The notes beneath the pieces are model-generated. The model was not told the origin of the DNA and did no database searches. It was given only the letters and a program-made list of their open reading frames with translations. 64,000 bases of DNA from Streptomyces sp. S465 (lineage in GTDB: Bacteria > Actinomycetota > Actinomycetes > Streptomycetales > Streptomycetaceae), in the NCBI RefSeq assembly GCF_026898115.1, contig NZ_CP114036.1:6132001-6196000 (forward strand), read 5' to 3'. Positions 8,693 through 17,542 of this stretch are shown piece after piece (position 1 is the first letter of the stretch; every line of letters starts with the position of its first letter). The position numbers and the translations under genes are program-made.

Positions 8693-9334
8693 ATGAGGGG
8701 CGAACCCAGTTGCCCGAAGTGCGGTGGCCGGGTGCGAGCGCCCGGTCTCTTCACCGACTCCTGGCAGTGCGGAGTGCACGGCACGGTGCACCCCCTCCAG
8801 CCGGTCGTTCCGCCGAGCGTCGAAGCACTCGTGGTGGTCACCAACCGCGCCCGGGTGCCCGTATGGATGCCCTGGCCGCTGCCCGTGGGCTGGCTGTTCA
8901 CCGGTGTGGCGTGCGCCGGGGACGACCGCAGCGGCGGCCGCGCCACCGCCGTGGCCTGCTCCGGCCCCGGACCGCTGGGCGGCCCGGGGGAGCTGCTGCT
9001 GATCGCCGAGGAGCTGGGCGTCGGGCTCGGCGCGCGCTTCGCGGGGATCCCGGGGCCCGATCCGGGGCCGGGGATGCGGGTGGACAAGCCGCCGCACGTC
9101 AAGGTGCTGGCCGCCGGGCGGCCCACCCCGCTGTGGCATGTCGAGGGCACCCCGGACGACCGCGCGGTCTTCGCGGGCGAGGCGTGCGGGCTGTGGCTGT
9201 GGGCGGTCGTCTGGCCCGAGCAGACCGGGTTGCTGATGTACGACGAGATGGTGCTCACCGATCTGCGGGACGCCGGGGCCGAGGTCGACCTGGTGCCCTG
9301 CGGCGCGCTCTCCCCACGGCTGCTGTCGCCCTGA
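8693..9334 (+). CDS. DUF6758 family protein with N-terminal zinc ribbon-like motif
   Basis: A 213-residue protein starting MRGEPSCPKCGG, a CxxC pair, with further Cys and His at CGVHG suggesting a small zinc-binding knuckle in the first 30 residues. The rest contains Trp/Pro-rich WMPWPLPVGW. The family is conserved beside PHP-domain genes in Streptomyces. Its function is unknown. The ATG at 8693 directly precedes the zinc motif. Confidence 0.82.
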   Translation: MRGEPSCPKCGGRVRAPGLFTDSWQCGVHGTVHPLQPVVPPSVEALVVVTNRARVPVWMPWPLPVGWLFTGVACAGDDRSGGRATAVACSGPGPLGGPGELLLIAEELGVGLGARFAGIPGPDPGPGMRVDKPPHVKVLAAGRPTPLWHVEGTPDDRAVFAGEACGLWLWAVVWPEQTGLLMYDEMVLTDLRDAGAEVDLVPCGALSPRLLSP

Positions 9335-9501
9335 CACCCCGGCCCCCGTTCGCCCGGTGGCCGCTCCGGCGTTCGTCCTGCGTGCTCGCCCCACAGGTGC
9401 TCACGCGGTGACGGCCGGGGGCACTGGACCGCCGTGTCCGGCCGGTGGTTATGCTGAGGCGTCCCGCCGGTCCACCCCGAACGCAGCTTGGAGTCCGAGC
9501 C

Positions 9502-10356
9502 GTGCGCATCGATCTGCACACCCACTCCACTGCGTCGGACGGTACGGACACCCCCGCCGAGCTGGTGCGCAACGCAGCCGCCGCAGGGCTGGACGTCGTC
9601 GCGCTCACCGACCACGACACCGTCGGCGGCTATGCGGAGGCCACCCGGGCGCTGCCCGCCGGGCTGACGCTGATCACCGGCGCCGAGCTGTCCTGCCGCC
9701 TCAACGGTGTGAGCCTGCACATGCTGGCGTACCTCTTCGACCCGGCCGAGCCCGAGCTGGCGAGCGAGCGTGAGCTGGTGCGCGACGACCGGGTGCCCCG
9801 GGCGCGGGCCATGGTCGGGAAGCTGCGCGAGCTGGGCGTGCCGATCACCTGGGAGCGGGTGGCGGAGATCGCCGGGGACGGGGCCGTAGGACGGCCGCAC
9901 ATAGCCACCGCACTGGTCGAGCTGGGCGTCGTGGCGAGCGTCTCGGACGCCTTCACCCAGGACTGGCTGGCCGACGGCGGCCGGGCACACGTGGAGAAGC
10001 ACGAGCTGGACCCCTTCGAGGCGATCCGGCTGATCAAGGGCGCGGGCGGGGTCGCGGTCTTCGCGCACCCGCTGGCCGTCAAGCGGGGCCAGTGCGTACC
10101 GGAGAGCGCGATCGGCGAGCTGGCGGCGGCGGGCCTGGACGGTATCGAGGTCGACCACATGGACCACAGCGAGGACACCCGGGCCCGGCTGCGCGGTCTC
10201 GCCGCCGAGCTCGGACTGCTCACCACCGGCTCCAGCGACTATCACGGCAGCCGTAAGACCTGTCGGCTCGGCGAGCACACGACCGACCCCGAGGTCTACG
10301 GCGAGATCGTGCGCCGGGCGACCGGGGCCGCCCCGGTGCCGGGCGCGGCCGGCTGA
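9502..10356 (+). CDS. PHP domain phosphoesterase
   Basis: A 284-residue cytosolic protein. Metal-binding motifs of the PHP family are all visible: DLHTHSTASDG at the start, LTDHDTVGGY near residue 37, FAHPLAV near 190, DHMDHS and SDYHG toward the C-terminus. Relatives (YciV/RNase AM group) hydrolyse phosphoester bonds, for example 5'-3' on short RNA or 3',5'-bisnucleotides. The GTG at 9502 is preferred: GGAG lies upstream and the first metal motif begins at residue 4. A strong hairpin terminator follows. Confidence 0.9.
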   Translation: MRIDLHTHSTASDGTDTPAELVRNAAAAGLDVVALTDHDTVGGYAEATRALPAGLTLITGAELSCRLNGVSLHMLAYLFDPAEPELASERELVRDDRVPRARAMVGKLRELGVPITWERVAEIAGDGAVGRPHIATALVELGVVASVSDAFTQDWLADGGRAHVEKHELDPFEAIRLIKGAGGVAVFAHPLAVKRGQCVPESAIGELAAAGLDGIEVDHMDHSEDTRARLRGLAAELGLLTTGSSDYHGSRKTCRLGEHTTDPEVYGEIVRRATGAAPVPGAAG

Positions 10357-10434
10357 GCGCACCCCCGCGCACGCGGCGGGGGATCGTCAACGGGGCCACC
10401 GCCACCCGAATGGTCCACACCCTCTGACATCGCA

Positions 10435-10470
10435 CGAGCGCCCCCGTACCGTCACGTACGGGGGCGCTCG
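10435..10470. terminator. Hairpin terminator
   Basis: Two 15-nt arms are perfectly complementary (10435-10449 and 10456-10470) with a 6-nt loop. It lies between the convergent PHP gene and a small leftward ORF, and can serve both. Confidence 0.78.
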
Positions 10471-10502
10471 ATGCTCTGTCGCGGCTGGAGGGCCTTACGG
10501 CA

Positions 10503-10655
10503 CTACCGGGCAGCGGTGTCGGCTGGACGGATGTAGATGCGCTGGCCGATCGCGGCGGCCTGCTGCACGATCCGGTTGACGGAGGCGGCGTCTACGACGG
10601 TGCTGTCAACGGCGCTGCCATCGACATCGTCAAGGCGCATGATCTCGAAGCGCAA
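10503..10655 (-). CDS. Small conserved hypothetical protein (about 50 aa)
   Basis: A 50-residue ORF starting at TTG (10655), with AGGGAG 5-6 nt upstream: LRFEIMRLDDVDGS and ending RIYIRPADTAAR. The Ile/Val/Ala-rich middle (NRIVQQAAAIGQR) reads as real protein rather than antisense composition. An ATG at 10640 would shorten it by five codons; a start at 10745 would include unlikely upstream sequence. It is transcribed away from the NYN-domain gene. Function unknown. Confidence 0.6.
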   Translation of the reverse strand: MRFEIMRLDDVDGSAVDSTVVDAASVNRIVQQAAAIGQRIYIRPADTAAR

Positions 10656-10868
10656 AGCTTCTCCCTTCGTCTGATCCTCCTGAAGGAGAACTGATGTGTA
10701 CGGAGCCGCGCAGCGTCGCTGCCGCGCCCTCCTGTACGTGTTCAACCAGAGGGTGCCCCGAAAACATTCCCTACGCTAATAAAAATTTTTCGCTGCCTAA
10801 GTATCCGCTGGTGGCGGAGCAGGGTGCGGTTGTGCCTCTCACACGGCCGCCCGGAGAATGAACCGCGT
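10656..10868. promoter_or_regulatory. AT-rich divergent promoter region
   Basis: The stretch at about 10776-10803 (CTAATAAAAATTTTTCGC and neighbours) is far more AT-rich than anything nearby. It lies between the small leftward ORF and the rightward NYN gene and probably holds their promoters. I cannot assign a sigma factor. Confidence 0.5.
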
Positions 10869-11798
10869 ATGAGTGAAGCCATGCCTCCGGGCCAACCAGA
10901 CCTCGCCTCGATCGCCGCGGGCATCGAGCGCACGAACGAGCTGCTCCAGCGCGTGCTCGCCGAGGTCGCGACCACGCCCTCGACGCACGCGATCTTCGTG
11001 GACGCGGGGTACGTCTACGCGGCCGCCGGCCGGCTCGTCGCGGGCACGGAGGACCGCCGCGCCTTCGAGCTGGACGCCGAGGGGCTCATCGAGGCGTTCA
11101 TCGACAAGGCGCGCACGATCTTCCCGGACAGCAGGCTGCTGCGCGTCTACTGGTTCGACGGCGCCCGGCGCCGGATCCACACCCCGGAGCAGCAGAGCAT
11201 CGCGGAGCTGCCCGACGTCAAGGTCCGGCTGGGCAACCTCAACGCCAACAACCAGCAGAAGGGCGTCGACTCCCTCATCCGCTCCGATCTGGAATCCCTC
11301 GCCCGCCACCGCGCCATCGGCGACGCCGTGCTGATCGGCGGCGACGAGGACCTGGTCTCCGCCGTCGAGGCGGCCCAGGGCTACGGGGCGCGCGTCCACC
11401 TATGGGGCATCGAGGCCCTGGAGGGGCGCAACCAGGCCGAGCCGTTGCTGTGGGAGGTCGACAGCCAGCGCACCTTCGACCTCGACTTCTGCAAGCCGTA
11501 CGTCACCCGGCGGGCCGCCGGCTACGAGCCGAACGGCGACGCGCCGCTGTGCGGGCCCGCCCCGACCCGGGACGAGGTGCGCTTCGTCGGGGCGCAGATC
11601 GCCGCCCAGTGGCTGTCCTCACGCGGCCGTGACACGCTCGCGGAGCTGCTGCCGGGCCACCCGTATCTGCCCGGTTCCGTGGACCAGGAGCTGCTGATCG
11701 ACGCGGAGGGGCTGCTGCGGCTCTCCCTGCGCGCCCACGCCGATCTGCGGCGCGCCCTGCGGGACGGCTTCTGGGAGCATCTACAGGCGCAGTACTGA
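10869..11798 (+). CDS. NYN domain (PIN-like) putative RNase
   Basis: A 309-residue protein. The NYN/PIN-like core spans about residues 35-190: IFVDAGYVYA supplies the first acidic metal ligand, VDSLIRSDL the second and IGGDEDLVSAV the third, the usual acidic triad. The C-terminal ~100 residues are helical and of unknown role. NYN proteins are predicted metal-dependent RNases. The ATG at 10869 (MSEAMPPG) is preferred over an in-frame start at 10824. It is convergent with the following hydrolase gene. Confidence 0.85.
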   Translation: MSEAMPPGQPDLASIAAGIERTNELLQRVLAEVATTPSTHAIFVDAGYVYAAAGRLVAGTEDRRAFELDAEGLIEAFIDKARTIFPDSRLLRVYWFDGARRRIHTPEQQSIAELPDVKVRLGNLNANNQQKGVDSLIRSDLESLARHRAIGDAVLIGGDEDLVSAVEAAQGYGARVHLWGIEALEGRNQAEPLLWEVDSQRTFDLDFCKPYVTRRAAGYEPNGDAPLCGPAPTRDEVRFVGAQIAAQWLSSRGRDTLAELLPGHPYLPGSVDQELLIDAEGLLRLSLRAHADLRRALRDGFWEHLQAQY

Positions 11799-11838
11799 GC
11801 CGATCCGGCCCTGGCCGATCCGATCCGCCGCCTCCGGC

Positions 11839-12705
11839 TCAGCCCAGGTCGCGCCAGAAGCCGATCAGGGCCTCGGCGGTGAGGTGGGCCCGCTCGGTGT
11901 TGGGGGAGTGCCCGGCACCCTCGATCACGGTCCGGCGGGCGGCCAGCCGTCCGGCCATCTCGTCCATCAGCGGCACCGGCCAGGCGTAGTCCGCCTCGCC
12001 CGACAGCACATGGATGCGCAGCCGCACCGCCGCCAGCTCATCGACCCGGTCCGGCTCATCGGTCAGCTGCCGTCCCGTGACGATCAGCTGCTCCGGTACG
12101 GTGCCGAGCCAGCGCTGACGCAGGAACTCCGCCACCCCCGGCGGGGTCGCCGCGTCGGCCGCCTCGGGCGGATCCAGCTCGCGCATCGCCTGCCATACGG
12201 ACTCCATGTCCATCACGGTCAGCGCGTCGATCAGCAGCTTGATCCGGGCGCGCTGCGGGGCGGAGATGGCCGCCGGGCCGGAACTCATGATCGTCAGTGA
12301 GGCGAACGCCCCGGGATCGCGCAGTACGGCGGCCCGCGCGATCAGACCGCCGAGCGAATGCCCGAGCAGATGGACGGGGTCCCCGACCTCCGCGCTCACG
12401 GCGGTGGCCTGCGCGAGAACGTCCTGTGCCAGCTCGTCCAGGGCGTACGCGGCCTCCTTACGGGGGCCGGGAGTCTCGTACTGCCCCCGCCCGTCGACGG
12501 CGACGACCCGGAACCCGGCCGTGGCGAGCGGCTCCAGCAGCGCGATGAAGTCCTCCTTGCTCCCCGTGAACCCCGGGACCAGGAGGACGGTCCCGCGCGC
12601 GGCCGAAGCGGGCCGCGCGTCATGGACGGCGAACTCCCCGCGCGAGGTCCGGAGCCGGTACGCGCGGGCGCATGCGGGCAGTGTGAGAAACGGCGGCCTG
12701 CTCAT
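11839..12705 (-). CDS. Alpha/beta hydrolase
   Basis: A 288-residue protein starting MSRPPFLTL. Alpha/beta-hydrolase features: oxyanion strand LLVPGFTGSKEDF, nucleophile elbow GHSLGG, acid in SGEADYAWP and catalytic His in GAGHSPN near the C-terminus. The substrate is not predictable. The leftward frame stays open far upstream because of the biased composition of the helicase tail; the real start is the ATG at 12705. A strong hairpin separates it from the helicase gene. Confidence 0.9.
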   Translation of the reverse strand: MSRPPFLTLPACARAYRLRTSRGEFAVHDARPASAARGTVLLVPGFTGSKEDFIALLEPLATAGFRVVAVDGRGQYETPGPRKEAAYALDELAQDVLAQATAVSAEVGDPVHLLGHSLGGLIARAAVLRDPGAFASLTIMSSGPAAISAPQRARIKLLIDALTVMDMESVWQAMRELDPPEAADAATPPGVAEFLRQRWLGTVPEQLIVTGRQLTDEPDRVDELAAVRLRIHVLSGEADYAWPVPLMDEMAGRLAARRTVIEGAGHSPNTERAHLTAEALIGFWRDLG

Positions 12706-12744
12706 GGGCACGAGGCTATACAGGGCGCGGGAAACGGCACGTGA

Positions 12745-12792
12745 ACGGCCAGGGGCCCGCGCCGCGGTGTCGCGGAACGGGCCCCTGGCCGT
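12745..12792 (-). terminator. Hairpin terminator after the helicase gene
   Basis: Arms of 15 nt (12745-12759 and 12778-12792) pair perfectly around an 18-nt GC-rich loop. It is positioned 44 bp beyond the leftward helicase stop codon. Confidence 0.75.
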
Positions 12793-12835
12793 GATCTGCC
12801 GCCGCCGGCCGCATGTGCCGCGCAGCGCTCTTGGC

Positions 12836-15370
12836 TCAGCCCTCGGCCGTGACCTCGACGGCCTCGGCCGCCTTGGTGCGCGTGCGGCGCCGGGGCTTGG
12901 TGGCCTCGGTGGTGCCTTCGGCGGTCTCGGCCGCCGGTTCTGCCGCGGTTGCCTTGGTGCGGGTGCGCCGCCGGGGCTTGGTGGCCTCGGTGGTGCCTTC
13001 GGCGGTTTCGACGGCTGCCTCGGCCGTCTTGGCCGCCGGTTCCGCCGTGGTTGCCTTGGTGCGGGTGCGCCGGGGCTTGGCGGGGGCTTCGGTGGCTTCC
13101 GTCTCGGGCTGCGCGTCGGTGGTGGTGGCCTTGGTGGTGGCGCGGGTGCGGCGCTTGGGCTTGGCCGTCTCGGTGGTGCCTTCGGCGGTTTCGACGGCTG
13201 CCTCGGCCGCCTCGGCTGTCTTGGTGCGCGTACGGCGCCGGGGCTTGGTGGCCTCCGTGGCGTCGGCTGCCTCGGCCGTCTCGACGGCCTCAGCGGCCTT
13301 GGCGCGGGTGCGGCGGCGCGGCTTGGCGGTGGCCTCTGCGGCCTCCGGCTGCGTCTCGACGGTCTCGACGGCCTCGACGGGGCTTGCAGCCTCCGCCGTG
13401 CCCTCGGCCGCTTCCACGGCCGTCTGGGCCGCCTCAGTGGCCTTGGCGCGGGTGCGGCGGCGCGGCTTCGCCGGGGCCTCCACGGCTTCCGGGGTCGCCA
13501 CGGCCTCCATGGCCTCCGGGGTCGCCACCGCCGGGGCCGCTGTCTCCGCCGCCTCGATGTCGACGGCGGCGGACGCGGATTCCTCCGTCGTGGTGCCTTC
13601 GGCGGTCTCGACGGCCGCTGTCGCCGACTCGGCGGCCCTGGCGGCACCCCGGGTGCGGCGACGGCGCGGCTTGGCGGCGACCTCGTCGGACTCCGCCTCC
13701 GTCTGGGGCGCCGCCGTGCGGGTCGCCTCCGCTTGGGTCGCCTCCGCCGTGTCGACGGCGGTCGTGTCGACGGCGGTCGTGGCCGCCTCGGAGCGGGACG
13801 TCGTCACACCGCCGCGCGTACGGCGGCGCCGACGGAGCCGGCGGGGCTCGGTGGCGTCTTCGGCGGTGTCGGTGGCGGACTCGGCCGCCGTCGCCCCCTC
13901 CGGGGCGCCCGTGCCGTCCACGGCCACACCGCCGCGGGTGCGGCGCCGTACCCGGCGGCTGCGCGCGGGGCGCTGCTCCGTGGCCGGAGCGGCGGCCCGG
14001 CGGCCGCGGCCGGCCCGGCCCCCGGTCTCGCCCAGGTCCTCGATCTCCTCGGCGGCGAGTCCGGCCCGGGTGCGCTCGGCGCGCGGGAGCACACCGGTGG
14101 TGCCCTCCGGGATGCTCAGCAGCTCGTAGAGGTGGTCGGAGGTGGAGTACGTCTCCTCCGGCTCGTGGAACGGCAGGTCCAGCGCCTTGTTGATCAGCTG
14201 CCAGCGCGGGATGTCGTCCCAGTCGACGAGCGTGATGGCGATACCCGAGGCGCCCGCGCGGCCCGTACGGCCGATGCGGTGCAGATAGGTCTTCTCGTCC
14301 TCGGGGGACTGGTAATTGATCACATGCGTGACGCCCTCGACGTCGATGCCGCGCGCGGCGACGTCGGTGCACACCAGCACGTCGACCTTGCCGTTGCGGA
14401 AGGCGCGCAGCGCCTGCTCGCGTGCCCCCTGGCCGAGGTCGCCGTGGACCGCGCCGGAGGCGAAGCCACGGCGCGCGAGCTGATCGGCGATGTCGGCGGC
14501 GGTCCGCTTCGTACGGCAGAAGATCATCGCGAGGCCGCGGCCCTCGGCTTGCAGCACGCGCGCCACGACCTCCGGCTTGTCCAGGGAGTGGGCACGGAAG
14601 ACATGCTGCGTGATGTTGGCCACGGTCGCGCCCTCGTCGTCCGGCGCGGTGGCCCGGATGTGCGTGGGCTGCGACATGTAGCGCCGGGCCAGGCCGATGA
14701 CGGCGCCCGGCATGGTGGCCGAGAACAGCATGGTCTGGCGCTTGGCCGGAAGCATGTTGATGATCTTCTCGACGTCGGGCAGGAAGCCCAGGTCGAGCAT
14801 TTCATCGGCCTCGTCCAGGACGAGCGCCTTGACGGCGGAGAGCCGCAGCTTCTTCTGACCGGCCAGGTCCAGCAGCCGGCCCGGGGTGCCGACGACCACG
14901 TCGACGCCCTTCTTCAGGGCCTCGACCTGCGGTTCGTAGGCGCGGCCGCCGTAGATCGACACGACGCGGACGGCGCGGACCTTCCCGGCGGTCAGCAGAT
15001 CGTTGGTCACCTGCTGGCACAGCTCGCGGGTGGGGACGACCACGAGCGCCTGCGGGGCGTCGGCCAGCTGCTCGGGCTTGGCCCGGCCGGCCTCGACGTC
15101 CGCGGGGACGACGACGCGCTCCAGCAGGGGGAGGCCGAAGCCCAGCGTCTTACCGGTGCCGGTCTTGGCCTGGCCGATGACGTCGGTGCCGGAGAGGGCG
15201 ACCGGAAGCGTCATTTCCTGGATGGGGAACGGGGACGTGATGCCGACGGCTTCCAGGGCCTCGGCCGTCTCGGGGAGGATCCCGAGTTCTCGGAAAGTGG
15301 TCAGGATGCTTGCCTCTTCTGTGAGACGCGGCGAGAGGCGGCGAAGGGGGTCGCACGGCGCCCGGTGCAC
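12836..15370 (-). CDS. DEAD-box ATP-dependent RNA helicase with long repetitive C-terminal tail (RhlE-like)
   Basis: About 844 residues if the GTG at 15370 is used. The helicase core is complete: Q motif region FPIQEMTLP, Walker A AKTGTGKT, PTRELCQQ, DEAD box in LDEADEML, SAT, and HRIGRTGRAG. Beyond it, roughly 400 residues (12836-about 14060) are low-complexity repeats alternating acidic AE/TAEG blocks with basic KPRRRTRTKA blocks, predicted disordered and suited to RNA binding. The conserved N-terminus is TEEASILTTFRELGIL, but no ATG/GTG lies directly before it: GTG 15370 or a rare CTG/ATC near 15302-15307 are possible. It likely remodels structured RNA or rRNA precursors. Confidence 0.9.
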   Translation of the reverse strand: MHRAPCDPLRRLSPRLTEEASILTTFRELGILPETAEALEAVGITSPFPIQEMTLPVALSGTDVIGQAKTGTGKTLGFGLPLLERVVVPADVEAGRAKPEQLADAPQALVVVPTRELCQQVTNDLLTAGKVRAVRVVSIYGGRAYEPQVEALKKGVDVVVGTPGRLLDLAGQKKLRLSAVKALVLDEADEMLDLGFLPDVEKIINMLPAKRQTMLFSATMPGAVIGLARRYMSQPTHIRATAPDDEGATVANITQHVFRAHSLDKPEVVARVLQAEGRGLAMIFCRTKRTAADIADQLARRGFASGAVHGDLGQGAREQALRAFRNGKVDVLVCTDVAARGIDVEGVTHVINYQSPEDEKTYLHRIGRTGRAGASGIAITLVDWDDIPRWQLINKALDLPFHEPEETYSTSDHLYELLSIPEGTTGVLPRAERTRAGLAAEEIEDLGETGGRAGRGRRAAAPATEQRPARSRRVRRRTRGGVAVDGTGAPEGATAAESATDTAEDATEPRRLRRRRRTRGGVTTSRSEAATTAVDTTAVDTAEATQAEATRTAAPQTEAESDEVAAKPRRRRTRGAARAAESATAAVETAEGTTTEESASAAVDIEAAETAAPAVATPEAMEAVATPEAVEAPAKPRRRTRAKATEAAQTAVEAAEGTAEAASPVEAVETVETQPEAAEATAKPRRRTRAKAAEAVETAEAADATEATKPRRRTRTKTAEAAEAAVETAEGTTETAKPKRRTRATTKATTTDAQPETEATEAPAKPRRTRTKATTAEPAAKTAEAAVETAEGTTEATKPRRRTRTKATAAEPAAETAEGTTEATKPRRRTRTKAAEAVEVTAEG

Positions 15371-15694
15371 CGGCCTTGGGGGCGGCCGGTTCGGCGCGGG
15401 ACCACGGCCTTCGCTCGAGCGCTCACGCCGCGAGCGGGTCCCTCCTGCCGTGCGCATGAGGGATGCGCGCCGCGCGGAGGGCGGTCGGGTTTGGAGCCGA
15501 TCGGGCCACCGACCGGGCATCCGCATTCGTGGAACAACCCGCCGATACTCGACGGGCGCATTTACCACTGTACCCCGGAAGTGCGCATCTGTGACCGGGC
15601 CATCCGGTGCGGGGCGTCGGCGGGCGTGGCTGACCAGGCCCTTCCTCGGGGCACGGGCCTTCCTCGGGGCCCGGAGCGGACTATTGTGCGCTCC
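15371..15694. promoter_or_regulatory. Divergent promoter region (helicase / ferritin-like)
   Basis: A 324-bp gap with no gene. On the plus side TATTGT (15683-15688) lies 6 nt before the ATG at 15695 and may give a leaderless mRNA. On the minus side a moderately AT-rich patch near 15558-15580 contains TACAGT, a possible -10, implying a helicase 5' leader of nearly 200 nt. Several GC-rich short palindromes lie in between. Sites are only candidates. Confidence 0.4.
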
Positions 15695-16519
15695 ATGGAG
15701 ACGCCTGACACGCCTGAGACGCCCGCCGCGACCGCCGGAGACCGCACCGGGGACCGCACCGCGGGCCGCGCCGGGGACCACGCCGCATCCGGGGCGGGCA
15801 GCGGGGAGAAGACCCCGGAGCCCACCGGGGTCGCCGCCCAGGACTGGGACACGGCAGCCGCCGATCCGCAGTACCGGGCCGCCGTGGTGGATCTGCTCGG
15901 CGCCCTCGCCTACGGCGAGCTGGCCGCCTTCGAGCGGCTGGCGGAGGACGCCAAGCTGGCGCCCACGATCGGGGACAAGGCCGAGCTGGCGAAGATGGCG
16001 TCCGCCGAGTTCCACCACTTCGAGCGGCTCTCGGGCCGGCTCTCGGCGATCGGCGAGGAGCCGACGGCGGCGATGGAGCCGTTCGCGGCGGCCCTGGACG
16101 GCTTCCACCGCCAGACCGCGCCGTCCGACTGGCTGGAGGGCCTGGTCAAGGCGTACGTGGGCGACTCGATCGCCAGTGACTTCTACCGCGAGGTGGCGGC
16201 CCGGCTGGACGCCGACACCCGCGGTCTGGTGCTTCAGGTGCTGGACGACACCGGCCACGCCTCGTTCGCGGTCGAGAAGGTGCGGGCCGCGATCGAGGCC
16301 GATCCGCGGGTCGGCGGGCGGCTGGCGCTGTGGGCGCGGCGGCTGATGGGCGAGGCGCTGTCGCAGGCCCAGCGGGTGGTCGCGGACCGCGACGCGCTCT
16401 CCACGATGCTGGTGGGCGGGGTGGCCGACGGCTTCGACCTGGCGGAGGTGGGCCGGATGTTCTCGCGGATCACCGAGGCCCACACCAAGCGGATGGCCGC
16501 CCTGGGACTTGCCGCATAG
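15695..16519 (+). CDS. Ferritin-like fold protein
   Basis: A 274-residue protein. The first ~50 residues are a disordered Thr/Pro/Asp-rich leader (METPDTPETPAA). The rest is a four-helix bundle with E-x6-E/H patterns: ALAYGELAAFERL, ASAEFHHFERL, YVGDSIASDFYREV and TGHASFAVEKV. The EFHHFERL block supplies the Glu and His ligands expected of a diiron ferritin-like protein (MiaE-like clan). This family lies next to the RhlE helicase in many actinobacteria. The reaction is unknown. Confidence 0.85.
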   Translation: METPDTPETPAATAGDRTGDRTAGRAGDHAASGAGSGEKTPEPTGVAAQDWDTAAADPQYRAAVVDLLGALAYGELAAFERLAEDAKLAPTIGDKAELAKMASAEFHHFERLSGRLSAIGEEPTAAMEPFAAALDGFHRQTAPSDWLEGLVKAYVGDSIASDFYREVAARLDADTRGLVLQVLDDTGHASFAVEKVRAAIEADPRVGGRLALWARRLMGEALSQAQRVVADRDALSTMLVGGVADGFDLAEVGRMFSRITEAHTKRMAALGLAA

Positions 16520-16648
16520 GCCCGGACGACCGCGGAACGAGGGGCTCCGGCGGCCGGTGGCGCTCCGGAGCCCGGTCGATCACCCTTGGTCAGGGTTGAT
16601 TACGGTCGAGTCGGTCGATCAGGACTGGTCGCGATTGGTCACGTTTGG

Positions 16649-16921
16649 TCACGCCGGGACGGAACGCCGACGGCGGGCGCCGGCGGGGCGGATGAGCAGC
16701 GACAGCAGGGCCGCCGCGAAGCCGAGCGCGACGACCAGCACCGCCGCGGTGTGTCCCGAGCCCAGCACCGTGTGGGTCAGCAGGGCGCCCAGCAGCGCGG
16801 CGGCGGGGCCGGTGGACAGGACGAGACGCCGCGCGGGCAGCCGCCGGGGGAGCCGATGGAGCGCCCCATAGGCGATGACGAGACCGATCAGTGCCGAGCC
16901 GAGCGCTTCCCAGAACAGCAT
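16649..16921 (-). CDS. Small integral membrane protein
   Basis: A 90-residue protein with three hydrophobic segments (LFWEALGSALIGLVIAYGAL, GPAAALLGALLTHTVLG, TAAVLVVALGFAAALLSLLI), ending in a basic tail. No family recognised. The 130 bp between it and the ferritin-like gene contain several spaced TGGTCA/CGGTCG motifs. Function unknown. Confidence 0.7.
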   Translation of the reverse strand: MLFWEALGSALIGLVIAYGALHRLPRRLPARRLVLSTGPAAALLGALLTHTVLGSGHTAAVLVVALGFAAALLSLLIRPAGARRRRSVPA

Positions 16922-17081
16922 TGGCGCGTCCTTCCCGTGAGCGGACCGGACCGATACGTGATCACGTGTCGGTCGTGCGACGTCCTACCCGTGCCCGAGC
17001 ACGGGCAACCCTGTCCGTGGGGGCGGTCTGGAGCGTTTTGAGCATTCGGGGCGGGCGCCGTGGAGCTCCTGGAACGGCGCG

Positions 17082-17115
17082 AAAAAAAGCGGGGCTCGGT
17101 CGTTGACCGAGCCCC
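17082..17115 (-). terminator. Intrinsic terminator of the DUF3107 gene
   Basis: Read on the minus strand, an 11-bp stem (arms at 17105-17115 and 17091-17101, loop GTT-like) is followed by a run of seven T residues (17082-17088). This is a classical Rho-independent terminator 25 bp after the DUF3107 stop codon. Confidence 0.88.
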
Positions 17116-17139
17116 GGCGCCGTCGGGTGAGTGAAACCC

Positions 17140-17367
17140 TCAGGCCGCGCCGAAACCGACCTTGCGCGCGGTCGGCTCGCCGAGTTCGACGTAGGCGAGC
17201 CGGTCGGACGGGACCAGGACCTTGCGGCCGTGGTCGTCCTCCAGGGTCAGCACCTGAGTCTTGCCACCGAGCGCGTCGGCCACCAGGCGCTCGACCTCCT
17301 CGGCAGACTGCCCGCTCTCCAAGGTGATCTCGCGGGGCGCGTGCTGCACGCCGATCTTGACCTCCAC
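17140..17367 (-). CDS. DUF3107 family protein
   Basis: A 75-residue protein, VEVKIGVQHAPREI at the start and LAYVELGEPTARKVGFGAA at the end, the typical DUF3107 pattern (M. tuberculosis TB9.4). The GTG at 17367 is chosen because GGAGGG lies 8 nt upstream; an in-frame start at 17424 would add an unconserved extension. Function unknown; conserved next to the TetR gene in actinobacteria. Confidence 0.9.
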   Translation of the reverse strand: MEVKIGVQHAPREITLESGQSAEEVERLVADALGGKTQVLTLEDDHGRKVLVPSDRLAYVELGEPTARKVGFGAA

Positions 17368-17542
17368 GGCCTTGTCCCTCCGACGGTCAGTTGAGTGCGC
17401 GGCCACCCGCGCTGTACCCAGCACACATTAGCCGGGCCGGGACACCCGCCGGGGGCCGCGGGGGCACGCCCGCAGCGAACACGCTCGCCGCCGCGAACTC
17501 GCGCCCTCGCGGCCGGGAATGGCGCCCCGGGCGCCCGGGTGC

